A stretch of 42,889 bases of DNA from CAYUFB01 sp964444125 (GTDB taxonomy: Bacteria; Patescibacteriota; Dojkabacteria; B142; JAFGMG01), in NCBI GenBank assembly GCA_964444125.1, contig CAYUFB010000009.1, positions 1-42,889 of the forward strand. The letters are read 5' to 3'. Position numbers and translations under genes: made by a program. The notes beneath the pieces were generated by a model. It was not told the origin of the DNA, ran no database searches, and worked only from the letters and a program-made list of their open reading frames with translations. Below, in pieces: positions 17,952 to 27,114 of this stretch. How positions within the stretch are numbered: position 1 is the first letter of the stretch; every line of letters starts with the position of its first letter.

Positions 17952-18890
17952 ATGAATCAGCAAGCTACAGACAGAATAAAAATCCTTGTTCTTGGAATAA
18001 GCGGGATGCTTGGACACAAAGTTTTCGAAGTATTAACTAGCTATCCACAATATGTTGTATTTGGTACAGTTAGAAACAAAACCAAAATTATCGATATTTT
18101 TGGAGATAATGATCATATTATAGAAGCAGACGCATCATTAGAAAGTAACACAATCCTTGAAACAATCACTAATATTAAACCAAATGTTGTCATCAATTGT
18201 ATTGGAATAACTAAGCAAAAAAAGGAAGACAATGATCTATCGATTATGATTTACTTAAACAGCATTTTCCCTCATCAATTAGCTAATATCTGTAGTCAAA
18301 ACAATTCAAAATTGATTACCATAAGTACCGATTGTGTATTTAATGGACAAAAAGGAGAAGCATATACACAAAATGATTTGCCAACTTGCCAGGATGCTTA
18401 CGGGATGACGAAATACTTAGGTGAGATCAAAAACAGTCAACATCTTACACTTAGGACTTCCATTATTGGACATGAGCTTGATAGCGCAGTTAGTCTTGTT
18501 GATTGGTTCTTGAGTGTTACAGAAAAAAAAGTTCAAGGCTACAAAAATGCGATTTTTTCTGGGTTTACAACTTACGAGCTATCAAACGTCTTGGCTAAAT
18601 TTATTATCCCAAATAAAGATTTGAAAGGACTTTATCAAATTTCAGTAGACCCAATCTCAAAATACGACCTACTCAATATTATTAATGATATTTATAAGAA
18701 AAATATTGAAATTACCCCTGATAATAAAGTAAAAATAAACAGGGCTCTAGTTTCTACAGAAATTCGAGATATAATTAACTATCAACCGCCCACTTGGAAT
18801 AAGTTGATAAATGATATGTATCAAGATTTCATTAAATCTCCTAGTTATAAAAATAAAAGAAAAAATTATGAAAAATTTCTCAAAATCTGA
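17952..18890 (+). CDS. fnlB: RmlD/FnlB-like SDR sugar-nucleotide reductase
   Basis: A 312-residue extended short-chain dehydrogenase. The Rossmann start is ILVLGISGMLGHKVFEVL (about residues 11-28). The catalytic region has TISTDCVFNG (Ser/Thr) and YGMTKYLGE (Tyr and Lys). It resembles RmlD and the reductases paired with FnlA/WbjB. Because the next gene is an FnlA-type 4,6-dehydratase and an FnlC-type epimerase lies downstream, I infer it reduces the 4-keto intermediate in UDP-N-acetyl-L-fucosamine synthesis. It is shorter than CapF-type enzymes that carry an extra cupin domain. Its last 23 bp overlap fnlA. RmlD acting on dTDP-sugars is the alternative. Confidence 0.75.
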   Translation: MNQQATDRIKILVLGISGMLGHKVFEVLTSYPQYVVFGTVRNKTKIIDIFGDNDHIIEADASLESNTILETITNIKPNVVINCIGITKQKKEDNDLSIMIYLNSIFPHQLANICSQNNSKLITISTDCVFNGQKGEAYTQNDLPTCQDAYGMTKYLGEIKNSQHLTLRTSIIGHELDSAVSLVDWFLSVTEKKVQGYKNAIFSGFTTYELSNVLAKFIIPNKDLKGLYQISVDPISKYDLLNIINDIYKKNIEITPDNKVKINRALVSTEIRDIINYQPPTWNKLINDMYQDFIKSPSYKNKRKNYEKFLKI

Positions 18891-19905
18891 TAGTTTCAAA
18901 AACAAGACTCTCCTAATTACTGGAGGTACTGGTTCTTTTGGCAACAAAATGCTTAGATATTTTTTGAATAATACTGATATCAAAGAAGTGAGGATTTTTA
19001 GTAGGGACGAAGAGAAGCAAGATAGAATGAGAAGTGAATTAGGTAATGGCCGAATTAAATATTTCATAGGGGATGTGCGAAATTTTGATAGTATCAATGA
19101 AGCCTCTCAGGGAGTCGATTTCATATTTCATGCAGCAGCCTTGAAACAAGTCCCTTCATGTGAGTTCTTTCCAATGGAAGCAGTAAGGACAAATATAATA
19201 GGAGCTGATAACTTACTTAATGCAGCAATCAAAAATAATGTTTCAAAAGTAGTAGTACTAAGCACAGATAAGGCAGTCTACCCTATCAATGCAATGGGAA
19301 TGAGCAAAGCCTTGATGGAAAAACTAATGGTCGCAAAATCTAGAAACGTTGATCCAAAAGTAACAACATTGAGTGCTACAAGATATGGCAATGTAATGGC
19401 ATCTAGAGGTTCAGTCATTCCACTATTTATTAAACAAATCAAAGCTGGAGAGAAAATTACTATCACAAATCCGGATATGACAAGATTTTTAATGTCTCTT
19501 GAAGAATCTGTCGATTTAGTTTTATATGCCTATAAACATGCTAAAGGTGGGGACATATTCGTACAAAAAGCTCCTGCAAGCACAATTCTTGATCTTGCCA
19601 AAGCACTTTTAAAGATATTTGAAGCTAATAATGAAATCGAAATAATTGGAACCAGACATGGAGAAAAACAATACGAGACATTAGTTAATAAAGAAGAAAT
19701 GGCAAAAGCTGAAGATCTTGGTAATTTTTATAGAATCCCATCAGATAATAGAGATCTCAACTACAAAAAATATTTCTCAGAAGGGGATAAAGATGCTCAT
19801 GTACAAAATGAATATAATTCTGATAATACCGAAAGACTAAATGTTGATCAGGTGATAGAGAAATTACTTGATCTTGATTATATCAAGCAAGAACTTAACA
19901 ACTAG
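18868..19905 (+). CDS. fnlA: UDP-GlcNAc 4,6-dehydratase/5-epimerase, FnlA/WbjB/CapE type
   Basis: A 345-residue cytoplasmic SDR. NAD-binding LLITGGTGSFGNKMLRYFL (about 14-32), then VRIFSRDEEKQDRMR, FIGDVRN, FHAAALKQVPSCE, and a catalytic region where LSTDKAVYPINAMGMSK has Met in place of the usual Tyr (MxxxK), a feature of the FlaA1/PseB/CapE inverting dehydratases. RYGNVMASRGSVIPLF and TNPDMTRFLM follow. I chose the ATG at 18868 rather than one at 18811: the extra residues have no family match, and 18868 leaves the usual short lead before the Rossmann motif. It forms the first intermediate from UDP-GlcNAc in the FucNAc pathway. Confidence 0.88.
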   Translation: MKNFSKSDSFKNKTLLITGGTGSFGNKMLRYFLNNTDIKEVRIFSRDEEKQDRMRSELGNGRIKYFIGDVRNFDSINEASQGVDFIFHAAALKQVPSCEFFPMEAVRTNIIGADNLLNAAIKNNVSKVVVLSTDKAVYPINAMGMSKALMEKLMVAKSRNVDPKVTTLSATRYGNVMASRGSVIPLFIKQIKAGEKITITNPDMTRFLMSLEESVDLVLYAYKHAKGGDIFVQKAPASTILDLAKALLKIFEANNEIEIIGTRHGEKQYETLVNKEEMAKAEDLGNFYRIPSDNRDLNYKKYFSEGDKDAHVQNEYNSDNTERLNVDQVIEKLLDLDYIKQELNN

Positions 19906-19922
19906 TTCATCAGTTACAAATT

Positions 19923-21863
19923 ATGCAGAAAAACTTCAATCCTTTAGTTAGCATCATAATCCCAGTTTACAATGGTTCAAAATATGTTCGAGAGGCAATC
20001 GATAGCGCCTTGGCTCAGACATATAAAAATATTGAGGTGATACTTGTAAATGATGGATCAACCGATGATACAGAGAAAATTGTCAAAAGTTACGGTGATA
20101 AAGTTAGGTATTTCAAGAAAAAAAATGGTGGTGTCGCAACCGCATTAAATACGGGGATTAAGAACGCAAAAGGAATCTATATATCATGGCTATCTCATGA
20201 TGATATCTATCGAGAATATAAAATTCAGACGCAGGTTGAAAGCTACAGCAACCTCAAACCAAAAGATAGAAAGACTACAATTTTTTTTGCCAATCAGGAT
20301 TATATTAACTTAGATACCAATATAACCACAACGCCTAGGGCAATTGAGTATGGAGGTCCTCATAAAGATAAATTATTCGAAACACTTAAGTTGCTATTCG
20401 AATCAAAAATCAACTTTTGTTCAATGCTTATACCGAAGGAAATTTTTGACAAATTTGGCCTATTTGAAACTCATTTAAAAACAACTCAGGATTATGCGTT
20501 CATATTTAAATTAATTAAATCAGGAATAAATTTTGAATACACAAACGAAGTATTGATGACTTCTAGACATCATTCTCAACAAGGCACACATAAGCTTATT
20601 GATCTGCATATACAGGAATTATCACAATTATATATTGGTATTTTTGATTACTACACTTCATTCTTTCGAGATCTTCCTTTATGGCAACTTAATATTTTTC
20701 TAGAAGTCATGAAAGATCGAACTCTTTATAATGTATATGCGCATATGCTTTCGAAATGGGCAGGAAACAAAGGGAAGAGCAAAATTTGGCTATATTGGCA
20801 AAATTCAGCCAATAAAACTATCCCAACTTATATTCTTCTATGTTGGAAAACAATAGTAATAAATAATAAGAATGATTACGATATAAAAATATTAACTGAT
20901 TACGATATAGAATCTTACTTACCTGGCATTCTTCAAGAAACTGAGAACCTACAAGAAATTGCACATAAAGCAGATTATATTAGGTTTAATTTATTATACA
21001 AATATGGAGGTATCTGGCTAGATAGTGATTTCATTTGCTTCAAATCTTTGCGTCCTATAGAGGATCAAATAAAAGAGAATGGTTTCGTCTGCACTGGATA
21101 TTTTCATAAGTCTGGGAAATACTTCCCACTAATAGCAGTCTTGGGAGCTAAACCCAAAAACAAAATATGCAAAAATGTTATCAACGACATGCAGGCAATG
21201 ATCAAAAATGCCAAAGATCAGAAAAGAATAATACAATGGGATGAATTTGGAGGATGGAGCTTAGCTAAATACATAAATAAAAATAAATATCCTAAATTAA
21301 TTCTTGATAATCAACTTTTTGCTCCTATTGGTATTAATGAACAAAATACAGATAGAAAAAATCCTTTGTTTCAATCATTCAATAATGACATTTCCGAACT
21401 AATTAACCAACATCAGAAATCCTATGGCCAGATCATCACCAACAGTACTCTCAGTGAGGAGTATTCAAAATTAACAGAGGAAGAGTTAATGCAAAAAAAT
21501 ACCCTCATTAGTATTCAATTTAGTCTCGGGCTAGGAGCACTAGGAAATATTAAATCTCTAATACCATATAATAAACAAAAAGATTCCACAATCAGTACCC
21601 AAACTTTAAATATGAACCCACAGAGTTATAGAGTTTCAAAAATTAAAAAATTAAAGCCATTAATTGCAAAAGCAATGAATCTCCTACCTCATTATAGGAA
21701 ATTACATAATATAGATAGCCTAATTAATGCACGATTTGATGTTAATGAATATAAGCTTAGTTCAATAATTTCCGCACAATCAAATCAAGATCAGAAGGTC
21801 GAAGGGTTACTCAAAAAAATTGAAATGATTGAGCAAAACATACTAAAAAAGAATAATTATTAA
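19923..21863 (+). CDS. GT2 glycosyltransferase fused to a capsular-polysaccharide (GT32-like) transferase domain
   Basis: A 646-residue two-domain enzyme. Residues about 5-230 are GT2: PLVSIIIPVYNGSKYVREA, VNDGSTDDTEK, KNGGVATALNTG, SWLSHDDIY. Residues about 285-480 match the Caps_synth/GT32 type: KIWLYWQNSANKTIP, the KADYIRFNLLYKYGGIWLD motif, and DSD as the metal-binding DxD. A C-terminal segment (about 565-646) contains LLPHYRKLHNIDSLI and a coiled-coil-like tail; similar segments occur in the next three glycosyltransferases. The first GT2 domain is a close paralogue of the first domain of the next gene. Probably cytoplasmic, membrane-associated through the tail. Confidence 0.85.
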   Translation: MQKNFNPLVSIIIPVYNGSKYVREAIDSALAQTYKNIEVILVNDGSTDDTEKIVKSYGDKVRYFKKKNGGVATALNTGIKNAKGIYISWLSHDDIYREYKIQTQVESYSNLKPKDRKTTIFFANQDYINLDTNITTTPRAIEYGGPHKDKLFETLKLLFESKINFCSMLIPKEIFDKFGLFETHLKTTQDYAFIFKLIKSGINFEYTNEVLMTSRHHSQQGTHKLIDLHIQELSQLYIGIFDYYTSFFRDLPLWQLNIFLEVMKDRTLYNVYAHMLSKWAGNKGKSKIWLYWQNSANKTIPTYILLCWKTIVINNKNDYDIKILTDYDIESYLPGILQETENLQEIAHKADYIRFNLLYKYGGIWLDSDFICFKSLRPIEDQIKENGFVCTGYFHKSGKYFPLIAVLGAKPKNKICKNVINDMQAMIKNAKDQKRIIQWDEFGGWSLAKYINKNKYPKLILDNQLFAPIGINEQNTDRKNPLFQSFNNDISELINQHQKSYGQIITNSTLSEEYSKLTEEELMQKNTLISIQFSLGLGALGNIKSLIPYNKQKDSTISTQTLNMNPQSYRVSKIKKLKPLIAKAMNLLPHYRKLHNIDSLINARFDVNEYKLSSIISAQSNQDQKVEGLLKKIEMIEQNILKKNNY

Positions 21864-21873
21864 TTGATATTTG

Positions 21874-23742
21874 ATGAAACAAAATGTTAGATTCGAACCA
21901 CTAGTAAGCATAATCGTGCCCGTATATAACGGTGCTGACTATATCAAGGAAGCAATCGCTAGTTTATTGGCTCAAAAATATAAGAATATTGAAATTATAG
22001 TTGTAAACGACGGATCAACAGATGAGACTGATTCAATTCTTAAACAATACAAAAAAAGAATAAAATATTACAAGAAAAAGAATGGTGGTGTATCAACAGC
22101 TCTAAATTTTGCAATAAAACACGCGAATGGGGAATATATTTCTTGGCTATCGCATGACGATTTATACTCAAATGACAAGATAGATCAACAAATTGATTAC
22201 CTAAATCATCTTGCCCCAAAAGAACGAGCAAATACAATCATTTATTCTGATTATATTATTATCAACCCAAATGGAGAGGAAATAGGACGGACAAACTTTG
22301 CCGAAACCCATGAACCGGAGAAATTAGATAATTCAATATATCCAATACTTAACGGTCTCATTCATGGATGTACCCTACTCATTCCAAGGGAAGCTTTTTA
22401 TACTATCGGAACCTTCAACCCCAAATTAAAGACGACTCAAGATTATGACCTATGGTACAGGATGTTTCCTCGATATAAGGTAAGACACCTCCCCAAATAT
22501 CTAGTGAAATCTCGCCTACACCCAAAACAAGGATCAAAATTAAATATTGCTCCTACAGAAAGCAGTCAACTTTGGATAAACATGATAAACAGCGTAGACG
22601 AAAAAGATATTAATATATTGTACGGAGGATTACTTCCGTTTTATCAAAAAACCTTGAAAATTATTACCGAGGCTAAATATACAGAAGCGATCGAATTTTT
22701 AGAAAAAAAAATAGAAACTTTTAACATCAAGGATAGAAGTCGTATCAAAATTAGTGTCATAATTCCTTTTCACAATCGAGTTGATTGGACTTTACAAGCT
22801 ATCGAAAGCGTAATCAATCAAACTCATACTAATTGGGAAATTATATTAATCAATGATGGATCCACAGACAACATAGACAAATTAAAGAAATTAATTGCCA
22901 ATAATCCCAAAATTATATATAAGAAGAATATTGAAAAAAGTGGAGCTGCGAAATCTAGAAATATTGGGATAGATAGTGCAACAGGCGACTTTATTGCCTT
23001 TCTTGATTCTGACGATCAATACCTGGAGAGTAAATTAGAACTACAAATAAAATTTATGCTTGAAAATGGATTAATGGTGAGCCATACATCATATTCAACT
23101 TTTGGAACAGGAACCACACAATATCATGATTCAGGCAAAATTGATTATAAATATCCAGACACAATTACTCAATGTAGAATTGCAACACCTACGGTCATGA
23201 TTCGCAAAGAGGCCTTACACAATGAATTGAACCGATTCCCAGAGAATATGGAACTTGGGGAAGATATCTGCCTATGGATAAGGCTCTCAAAATATTATGC
23301 AATAAAAGGTATTGACCTTGCCTTAACAAAAGTAAGAAATCATGAAACACAAGCAGCAGCAGATGAGTTCAAACAGATTATAGGACTTAGAAACATAATA
23401 AACTATACTCTAGATAACTTTCTTGATAAGAAATCATACAAATCAACTATTACATTGTTAAACACATTAAGTACTGTCATCACTAAGGCCTATACAGGAG
23501 AATGGCAGACAGAAAACTTTACAACCCCGATTTCCTTAACAAGTTCTTCCGGCTTAAAGTTCAAAATGAAAAATATATTAAAAAATTTTTTTATGTTATT
23601 CCCAATGTATCGTAAGCTTCAATCGCTTGAAAATTCATTAAACACTAATTCTGAACTATATTCTAGATTAATTACTGAAATTGATTTCAAACAGAAAAAA
23701 GATCAAGAACTTATTTATCAGCTTAGTAGACGGAATACGTGA
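21874..23742 (+). CDS. Tandem two-domain GT2 glycosyltransferase
   Basis: A protein of about 622 residues with two GT-A domains. The first (about 8-230) has PLVSIIVPVYNGADYIKEA, VNDGSTDETDS, KNGGVSTALNFA, and SWLSHDDLY, closely like the preceding gene. The second (about 290-500) has IKISVIIPFHNRVDWTLQA, INDGSTDN, SGAAKSRNIGID, FLDSDDQY. The C-terminal tail FFMLFPMYRKLQSLENSLN plus a polar helix matches the shared module of this cluster. An in-frame TTG lies one codon before the ATG; ATG is the more likely start. It probably adds two sugars in turn. Confidence 0.85.
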   Translation: MKQNVRFEPLVSIIVPVYNGADYIKEAIASLLAQKYKNIEIIVVNDGSTDETDSILKQYKKRIKYYKKKNGGVSTALNFAIKHANGEYISWLSHDDLYSNDKIDQQIDYLNHLAPKERANTIIYSDYIIINPNGEEIGRTNFAETHEPEKLDNSIYPILNGLIHGCTLLIPREAFYTIGTFNPKLKTTQDYDLWYRMFPRYKVRHLPKYLVKSRLHPKQGSKLNIAPTESSQLWINMINSVDEKDINILYGGLLPFYQKTLKIITEAKYTEAIEFLEKKIETFNIKDRSRIKISVIIPFHNRVDWTLQAIESVINQTHTNWEIILINDGSTDNIDKLKKLIANNPKIIYKKNIEKSGAAKSRNIGIDSATGDFIAFLDSDDQYLESKLELQIKFMLENGLMVSHTSYSTFGTGTTQYHDSGKIDYKYPDTITQCRIATPTVMIRKEALHNELNRFPENMELGEDICLWIRLSKYYAIKGIDLALTKVRNHETQAAADEFKQIIGLRNIINYTLDNFLDKKSYKSTITLLNTLSTVITKAYTGEWQTENFTTPISLTSSSGLKFKMKNILKNFFMLFPMYRKLQSLENSLNTNSELYSRLITEIDFKQKKDQELIYQLSRRNT

Positions 23743-23762
23743 GAATCTTTATAATTAGCTGT

Positions 23763-23768
23763 TATAAT
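23763..23768 (+). promoter_or_regulatory. Probable -10 box TATAAT
   Basis: TATAAT 26 bp before the ATG at 23795, in a 52-bp spacer. It could give the frameshifted glycosyltransferase and the genes after it their own promoter. Confidence 0.5.
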
Positions 23769-23794
23769 CAATTCAAGAAAATTAGAATAAATCA

Positions 23795-24361
23795 ATGAAA
23801 ATCTTAAAAAAATTCTTAAAAAAAGTCTTGTGTACTTTTTCACCAACCTTCAGAAAAATAGCAACACTTCAAACAGCCCTAAATCATACAAACGATCAAT
23901 TAATTAACCTAGCAAGCCAGAACCAGGAAAATTATAAAACAATTAATGATTCAATACTTCGGATCTTGGAAGAAATAGAGAAAAATAAAGCTCAATACTT
24001 TACTAAACAAGATGAAACAAGGATTAGATTAAATGGAATTAATGAAAAAATTGCAGAAATAACTGAACAACTAGATGTTTCGTCAATCAAGAATAAAAAA
24101 AAAATTGAACCGAAGATTAGTATAATTTGTTTGATATATAAATCAACAACTTTTGCAAAAGCCGTATACGAATCTCTTCATAAATATACTCCACAATTGA
24201 ACAATGGCGAAGCTGAACTTATTTTTGTCGCAAATGACGCAGATGAAAAGATATTAGAGTTTTTGAAAGACAGAAAATATACATATGCAATCAATAATAA
24301 TATTTTTCTTTCTGAAGGTGAATTATTTAAACTCGGATATGGAAAAACCCGAATATATTAA
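23795..24361 (+). CDS. GT2-like glycosyltransferase, N-terminal part (frameshifted)
   Basis: Residues about 1-75 are a helix and coiled-coil module (KKFLKKVLCTFSPTFRKIATL, then many polar residues) like the tails of the neighbouring transferases, here at the N-terminus. A GT-A domain then begins: PKISIICLIYKSTTFAKAVYESL. The frame ends early at a TAA (24359-24361), shortly after a run of five A (24343-24347). The rest of the domain continues without loss in the frame one base downstream (24339-24857). Removing one A would join them into one protein of about 353 residues. Sequencing error, a real mutation, or recoding are all possible. Confidence 0.7.
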   Translation: MKILKKFLKKVLCTFSPTFRKIATLQTALNHTNDQLINLASQNQENYKTINDSILRILEEIEKNKAQYFTKQDETRIRLNGINEKIAEITEQLDVSSIKNKKKIEPKISIICLIYKSTTFAKAVYESLHKYTPQLNNGEAELIFVANDADEKILEFLKDRKYTYAINNNIFLSEGELFKLGYGKTRIY

Positions 24362-24857
24362 TAGAGTCTACAAAGGCTATAACTTTGGGATCAAAAATTC
24401 CCAAGGTGAAATTGTTGTGATGATTAATAGTGACAACATGTTTACTCCTAATTGGCTTGAGAATTTAATAAAAAACTTAGACAAAAATAAAATATTAGCT
24501 TCTCAAATAGTAGAAAGAAAACATCCAAAATTTGGAGTCTTCCCAACAGCAATTCATGGAGAATTCGGCTCGCATCCTAGTAATTATAAAGAAAAAGAGT
24601 TTTTAAAATTTGCACAAAAAATCTCAAAAGATGAATTAATTCCAAAAGGCGCCTATATGCCATGTGCTGTTTACAAGTCGAATATTGAAAAGGCTGGTTA
24701 TTATCCTGAAGGGAACATAGCCGGCAAATCCTATGATGAAGTGATTCAGTATGGTGATGAAAATTTATATGAAAGACTCGAGAAAATTGGAGTAAAACAT
24801 TATACTGTTTGTGATTCTATTGTTTACCATTTTAAAGAAGGTGAACGCGAGGATTAA
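24339..24857 (+). CDS. GT2-like glycosyltransferase, C-terminal part (frameshifted)
   Basis: This continues the gene that starts at 23795. After the frame change the protein reads KPEYINRVYKGYNFGIKNSQGE, then the metal-binding segment VMINSDNMFTPNWLE, a substrate region (GAYMPCAVYKSNIEKAGYYPEG) and EVIQYGDENLYERLEKIG, which resembles the catalytic-base ED region of GT2 enzymes. An ATG at 24339 lies in this frame, but a separate protein starting there would lack the nucleotide-binding half, so independent function is unlikely. Confidence 0.6.
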   Translation: MEKPEYINRVYKGYNFGIKNSQGEIVVMINSDNMFTPNWLENLIKNLDKNKILASQIVERKHPKFGVFPTAIHGEFGSHPSNYKEKEFLKFAQKISKDELIPKGAYMPCAVYKSNIEKAGYYPEGNIAGKSYDEVIQYGDENLYERLEKIGVKHYTVCDSIVYHFKEGERED

Positions 24858-24880
24858 TAATATTTATCAGCTTTTTATTT

Positions 24881-25966
24881 ATGAAAATATATTTAGCACC
24901 TGAAGTTGCAAGTGGCCTTGGAGAAGATACTTTTTGGACTTGGTTTAAAAGAGAGGTTCCGGAATCTGAATTTCTAACACCTGAATCTAAGATTAGCTAT
25001 AAAGATGTAATATTACAATACTCTACAGTAGGGAAATCCAAATATCCGAACAACACAATATGTTTACTGTGGGAATTATATCCAGAAATGAAAGTACAAT
25101 TAGAATCTGATATATGGAACGATCGAATCGAAAAAATCAATGAATCAATAAAAACAGCAAAAAAAATGACTGTAACTTCTGAAATCATGGTTGAGTATTA
25201 TAAGGACGCTGGCAAAATAGATGTATTGCCAATAGGTGTAGATACTGATGTGTTTAAACCATTAAAAAATAAAGCTGAACTCCGCAAAAAATATGGGATT
25301 CCAGTTAAAGGTAAAATTGGAGTATGGGCCGGTACTACACATGAAATGAAAGGTTTTGATAAATTTCTTGAATATAAAAAACAACATTCAGAGATCTTTT
25401 GGATAATTATATGGAAATGGGCTCAAGAAGCAGCTCCTATTCAAGATCCTAAATGTAAAAATTTCATCCAAATTCCTCAACAACAAATGAACGAATTGTT
25501 TAATTGTGGAGACTTTTTCTTATCTACAAGCAGACTTAGACCTTTCTACATGACAGAATGGGAAGCCCTTGCATCAAACCTACCATTTATAATCCTAGAT
25601 AACATACAAAAAGATTTTAACCCATCAAATAATCCAAGAGAACAAGTCATGGCACTTGGATGGGATAGAAAGACCACAAAAGAAAAATGGCTAAAATATA
25701 TTAATGCTTTTAGCCAAGAGAAGACATCCCTCGATTATATAAAATTTCAAGCTAATTACATTAAAGACATAAAATTCACTTTACCACTAAAAAGAATATT
25801 AAAGAAATTATTTCTATTACATCCTATTTACAGAAAAGCCCAATCAATTGAGAATAGACTCAATGAAATAAACACTCAAAATATTGCACAAATTAATTCT
25901 TTAATTGCAATACAAACTGAACTAGACAAAAAAATTAGCGAGATTCAAAAAAGCAACAATAAGTAA
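24881..25966 (+). CDS. GT-B glycosyltransferase with coiled-coil tail
   Basis: A 361-residue protein. The middle holds VLPIGVDTDVFKPLKNKAEL, the PxGVD..F.P motif of GT4-type transferases, then KIGVWAGTTHEMKGFDKFLE and a donor-site region with STSRLRPFYMTEWEALA, where the second E of E-x7-E is not obvious. The N-terminal Rossmann half is short and divergent (LAPEVASGLGEDTFWTWFK). Residues about 300-361 are the shared module: KKLFLLHPIYRKAQSIENRL and a polar coiled coil. The family is clear, the donor is not. No Shine-Dalgarno. Confidence 0.75.
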   Translation: MKIYLAPEVASGLGEDTFWTWFKREVPESEFLTPESKISYKDVILQYSTVGKSKYPNNTICLLWELYPEMKVQLESDIWNDRIEKINESIKTAKKMTVTSEIMVEYYKDAGKIDVLPIGVDTDVFKPLKNKAELRKKYGIPVKGKIGVWAGTTHEMKGFDKFLEYKKQHSEIFWIIIWKWAQEAAPIQDPKCKNFIQIPQQQMNELFNCGDFFLSTSRLRPFYMTEWEALASNLPFIILDNIQKDFNPSNNPREQVMALGWDRKTTKEKWLKYINAFSQEKTSLDYIKFQANYIKDIKFTLPLKRILKKLFLLHPIYRKAQSIENRLNEINTQNIAQINSLIAIQTELDKKISEIQKSNNK

Positions 25967-25992
25967 CTCTAATAATTTTTAATAGCTAAACA

Positions 25993-27114
25993 ATGAAAAT
26001 AATGACAATTGTAGGAACTAGACCGGAAATAATTAAATTGGCAATGACGATAAAAGAGATTGATAAATATTGTGAACATGTTTTAGTCCATACAGGTCAA
26101 AATTATGATTATGAACTTAATCAAGTCTTCTTTGATGAACTTGGCATCAGGAAACCAGATTATTTTCTAGAAGCAGTAGGATCAAATGCAGCTCAAACAA
26201 TTGGGAATATCATCGCTAAGGCAGATGAAATTATTGAAAAAGAAATGCCAGATGCTGTATTACTATATGGCGATACAAATAGTTGTCTTTCAGTTATATC
26301 AGCCAAAAGAAGGAAAGTGCCGATTTTCCACATGGAAGCTGGGAATAGATGTTTTGATCAAAGAGTACCAGAAGAAATAAATCGCAAGATTGTTGATCAC
26401 ACAAGCGATATCAATTTGACAATCACAGAACATGCCAGAAGGTACTTGATCCAAGAAGGCATCAGGCCGGAGACTGTGATTAAAGTTGGTTCTTCAATGA
26501 AGGAACTTATAAATAAACATAAAGAAAAGATAAATAATTCTGATGTCCTAGAGAGACTTCAACTTGAACCAAAAGGATACTTCATCGTCAGTGCGCATCG
26601 AGAAGAAAATATTGATTCTGATACACAGTTTAACAATTTGATCCAATCACTTAATGAAATAGCACAAAAATATAATAAACCGATTATATTTTCGACACAC
26701 CCAAGAACTCAAAAACGCATTGACGAGTCTACAGCGATAACTTTAAATCCATTAATTAAAGTTCTTAAACCATTTGGATTCTTTGATTATTTAAAACTTC
26801 AACAAAATGCCTTTTGTGTATTAAGTGACAGTGGAACAATTACAGAAGAATCATCGTTATTATCATTCCCTGCAATTACAATCAGAAACTCTCACGAGAG
26901 ACCAGAAGGTATGGATGAAGGGACACTTATTATGAGTGGACTCAAATCCGAGAATATCCTTAAGGCTATAGAAGTAACTACAAAACAATATGCTGATGAT
27001 CCACAACCATTTGCAGTTGTGGAAGACTACGATGTAGACAATGTATCCAAGAAAGTTGTCAAGATTATTTTAAGCTACACTAATTATGTCCAACGGGAAG
27101 TCTGGAAAGTTTAA
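25993..27114 (+). CDS. fnlC: UDP-N-acetylglucosamine 2-epimerase-type enzyme, FnlC/WbjD
   Basis: A 373-residue epimerase: MTIVGTRPEIIKLAMTI, HTGQNYDYELNQVFFDELG, LLYGDTNSCLS, HMEAGNRCFDQRVPEEINRKIVDH, SAHREENID, and LSDSGTITEES. EAGNRCFD rather than EAGLRS is typical of the FnlC/WbjD/CapG branch, which makes the last 2-epimerisation to UDP-N-acetyl-L-fucosamine. The matching FnlB and FnlA genes lie 6 kb upstream, separated by four or five glycosyltransferase genes. Its stop codon overlaps, on the other strand, the stop of the frameshift-restored wzt. Confidence 0.87.
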   Translation: MKIMTIVGTRPEIIKLAMTIKEIDKYCEHVLVHTGQNYDYELNQVFFDELGIRKPDYFLEAVGSNAAQTIGNIIAKADEIIEKEMPDAVLLYGDTNSCLSVISAKRRKVPIFHMEAGNRCFDQRVPEEINRKIVDHTSDINLTITEHARRYLIQEGIRPETVIKVGSSMKELINKHKEKINNSDVLERLQLEPKGYFIVSAHREENIDSDTQFNNLIQSLNEIAQKYNKPIIFSTHPRTQKRIDESTAITLNPLIKVLKPFGFFDYLKLQQNAFCVLSDSGTITEESSLLSFPAITIRNSHERPEGMDEGTLIMSGLKSENILKAIEVTTKQYADDPQPFAVVEDYDVDNVSKKVVKIILSYTNYVQREVWKV

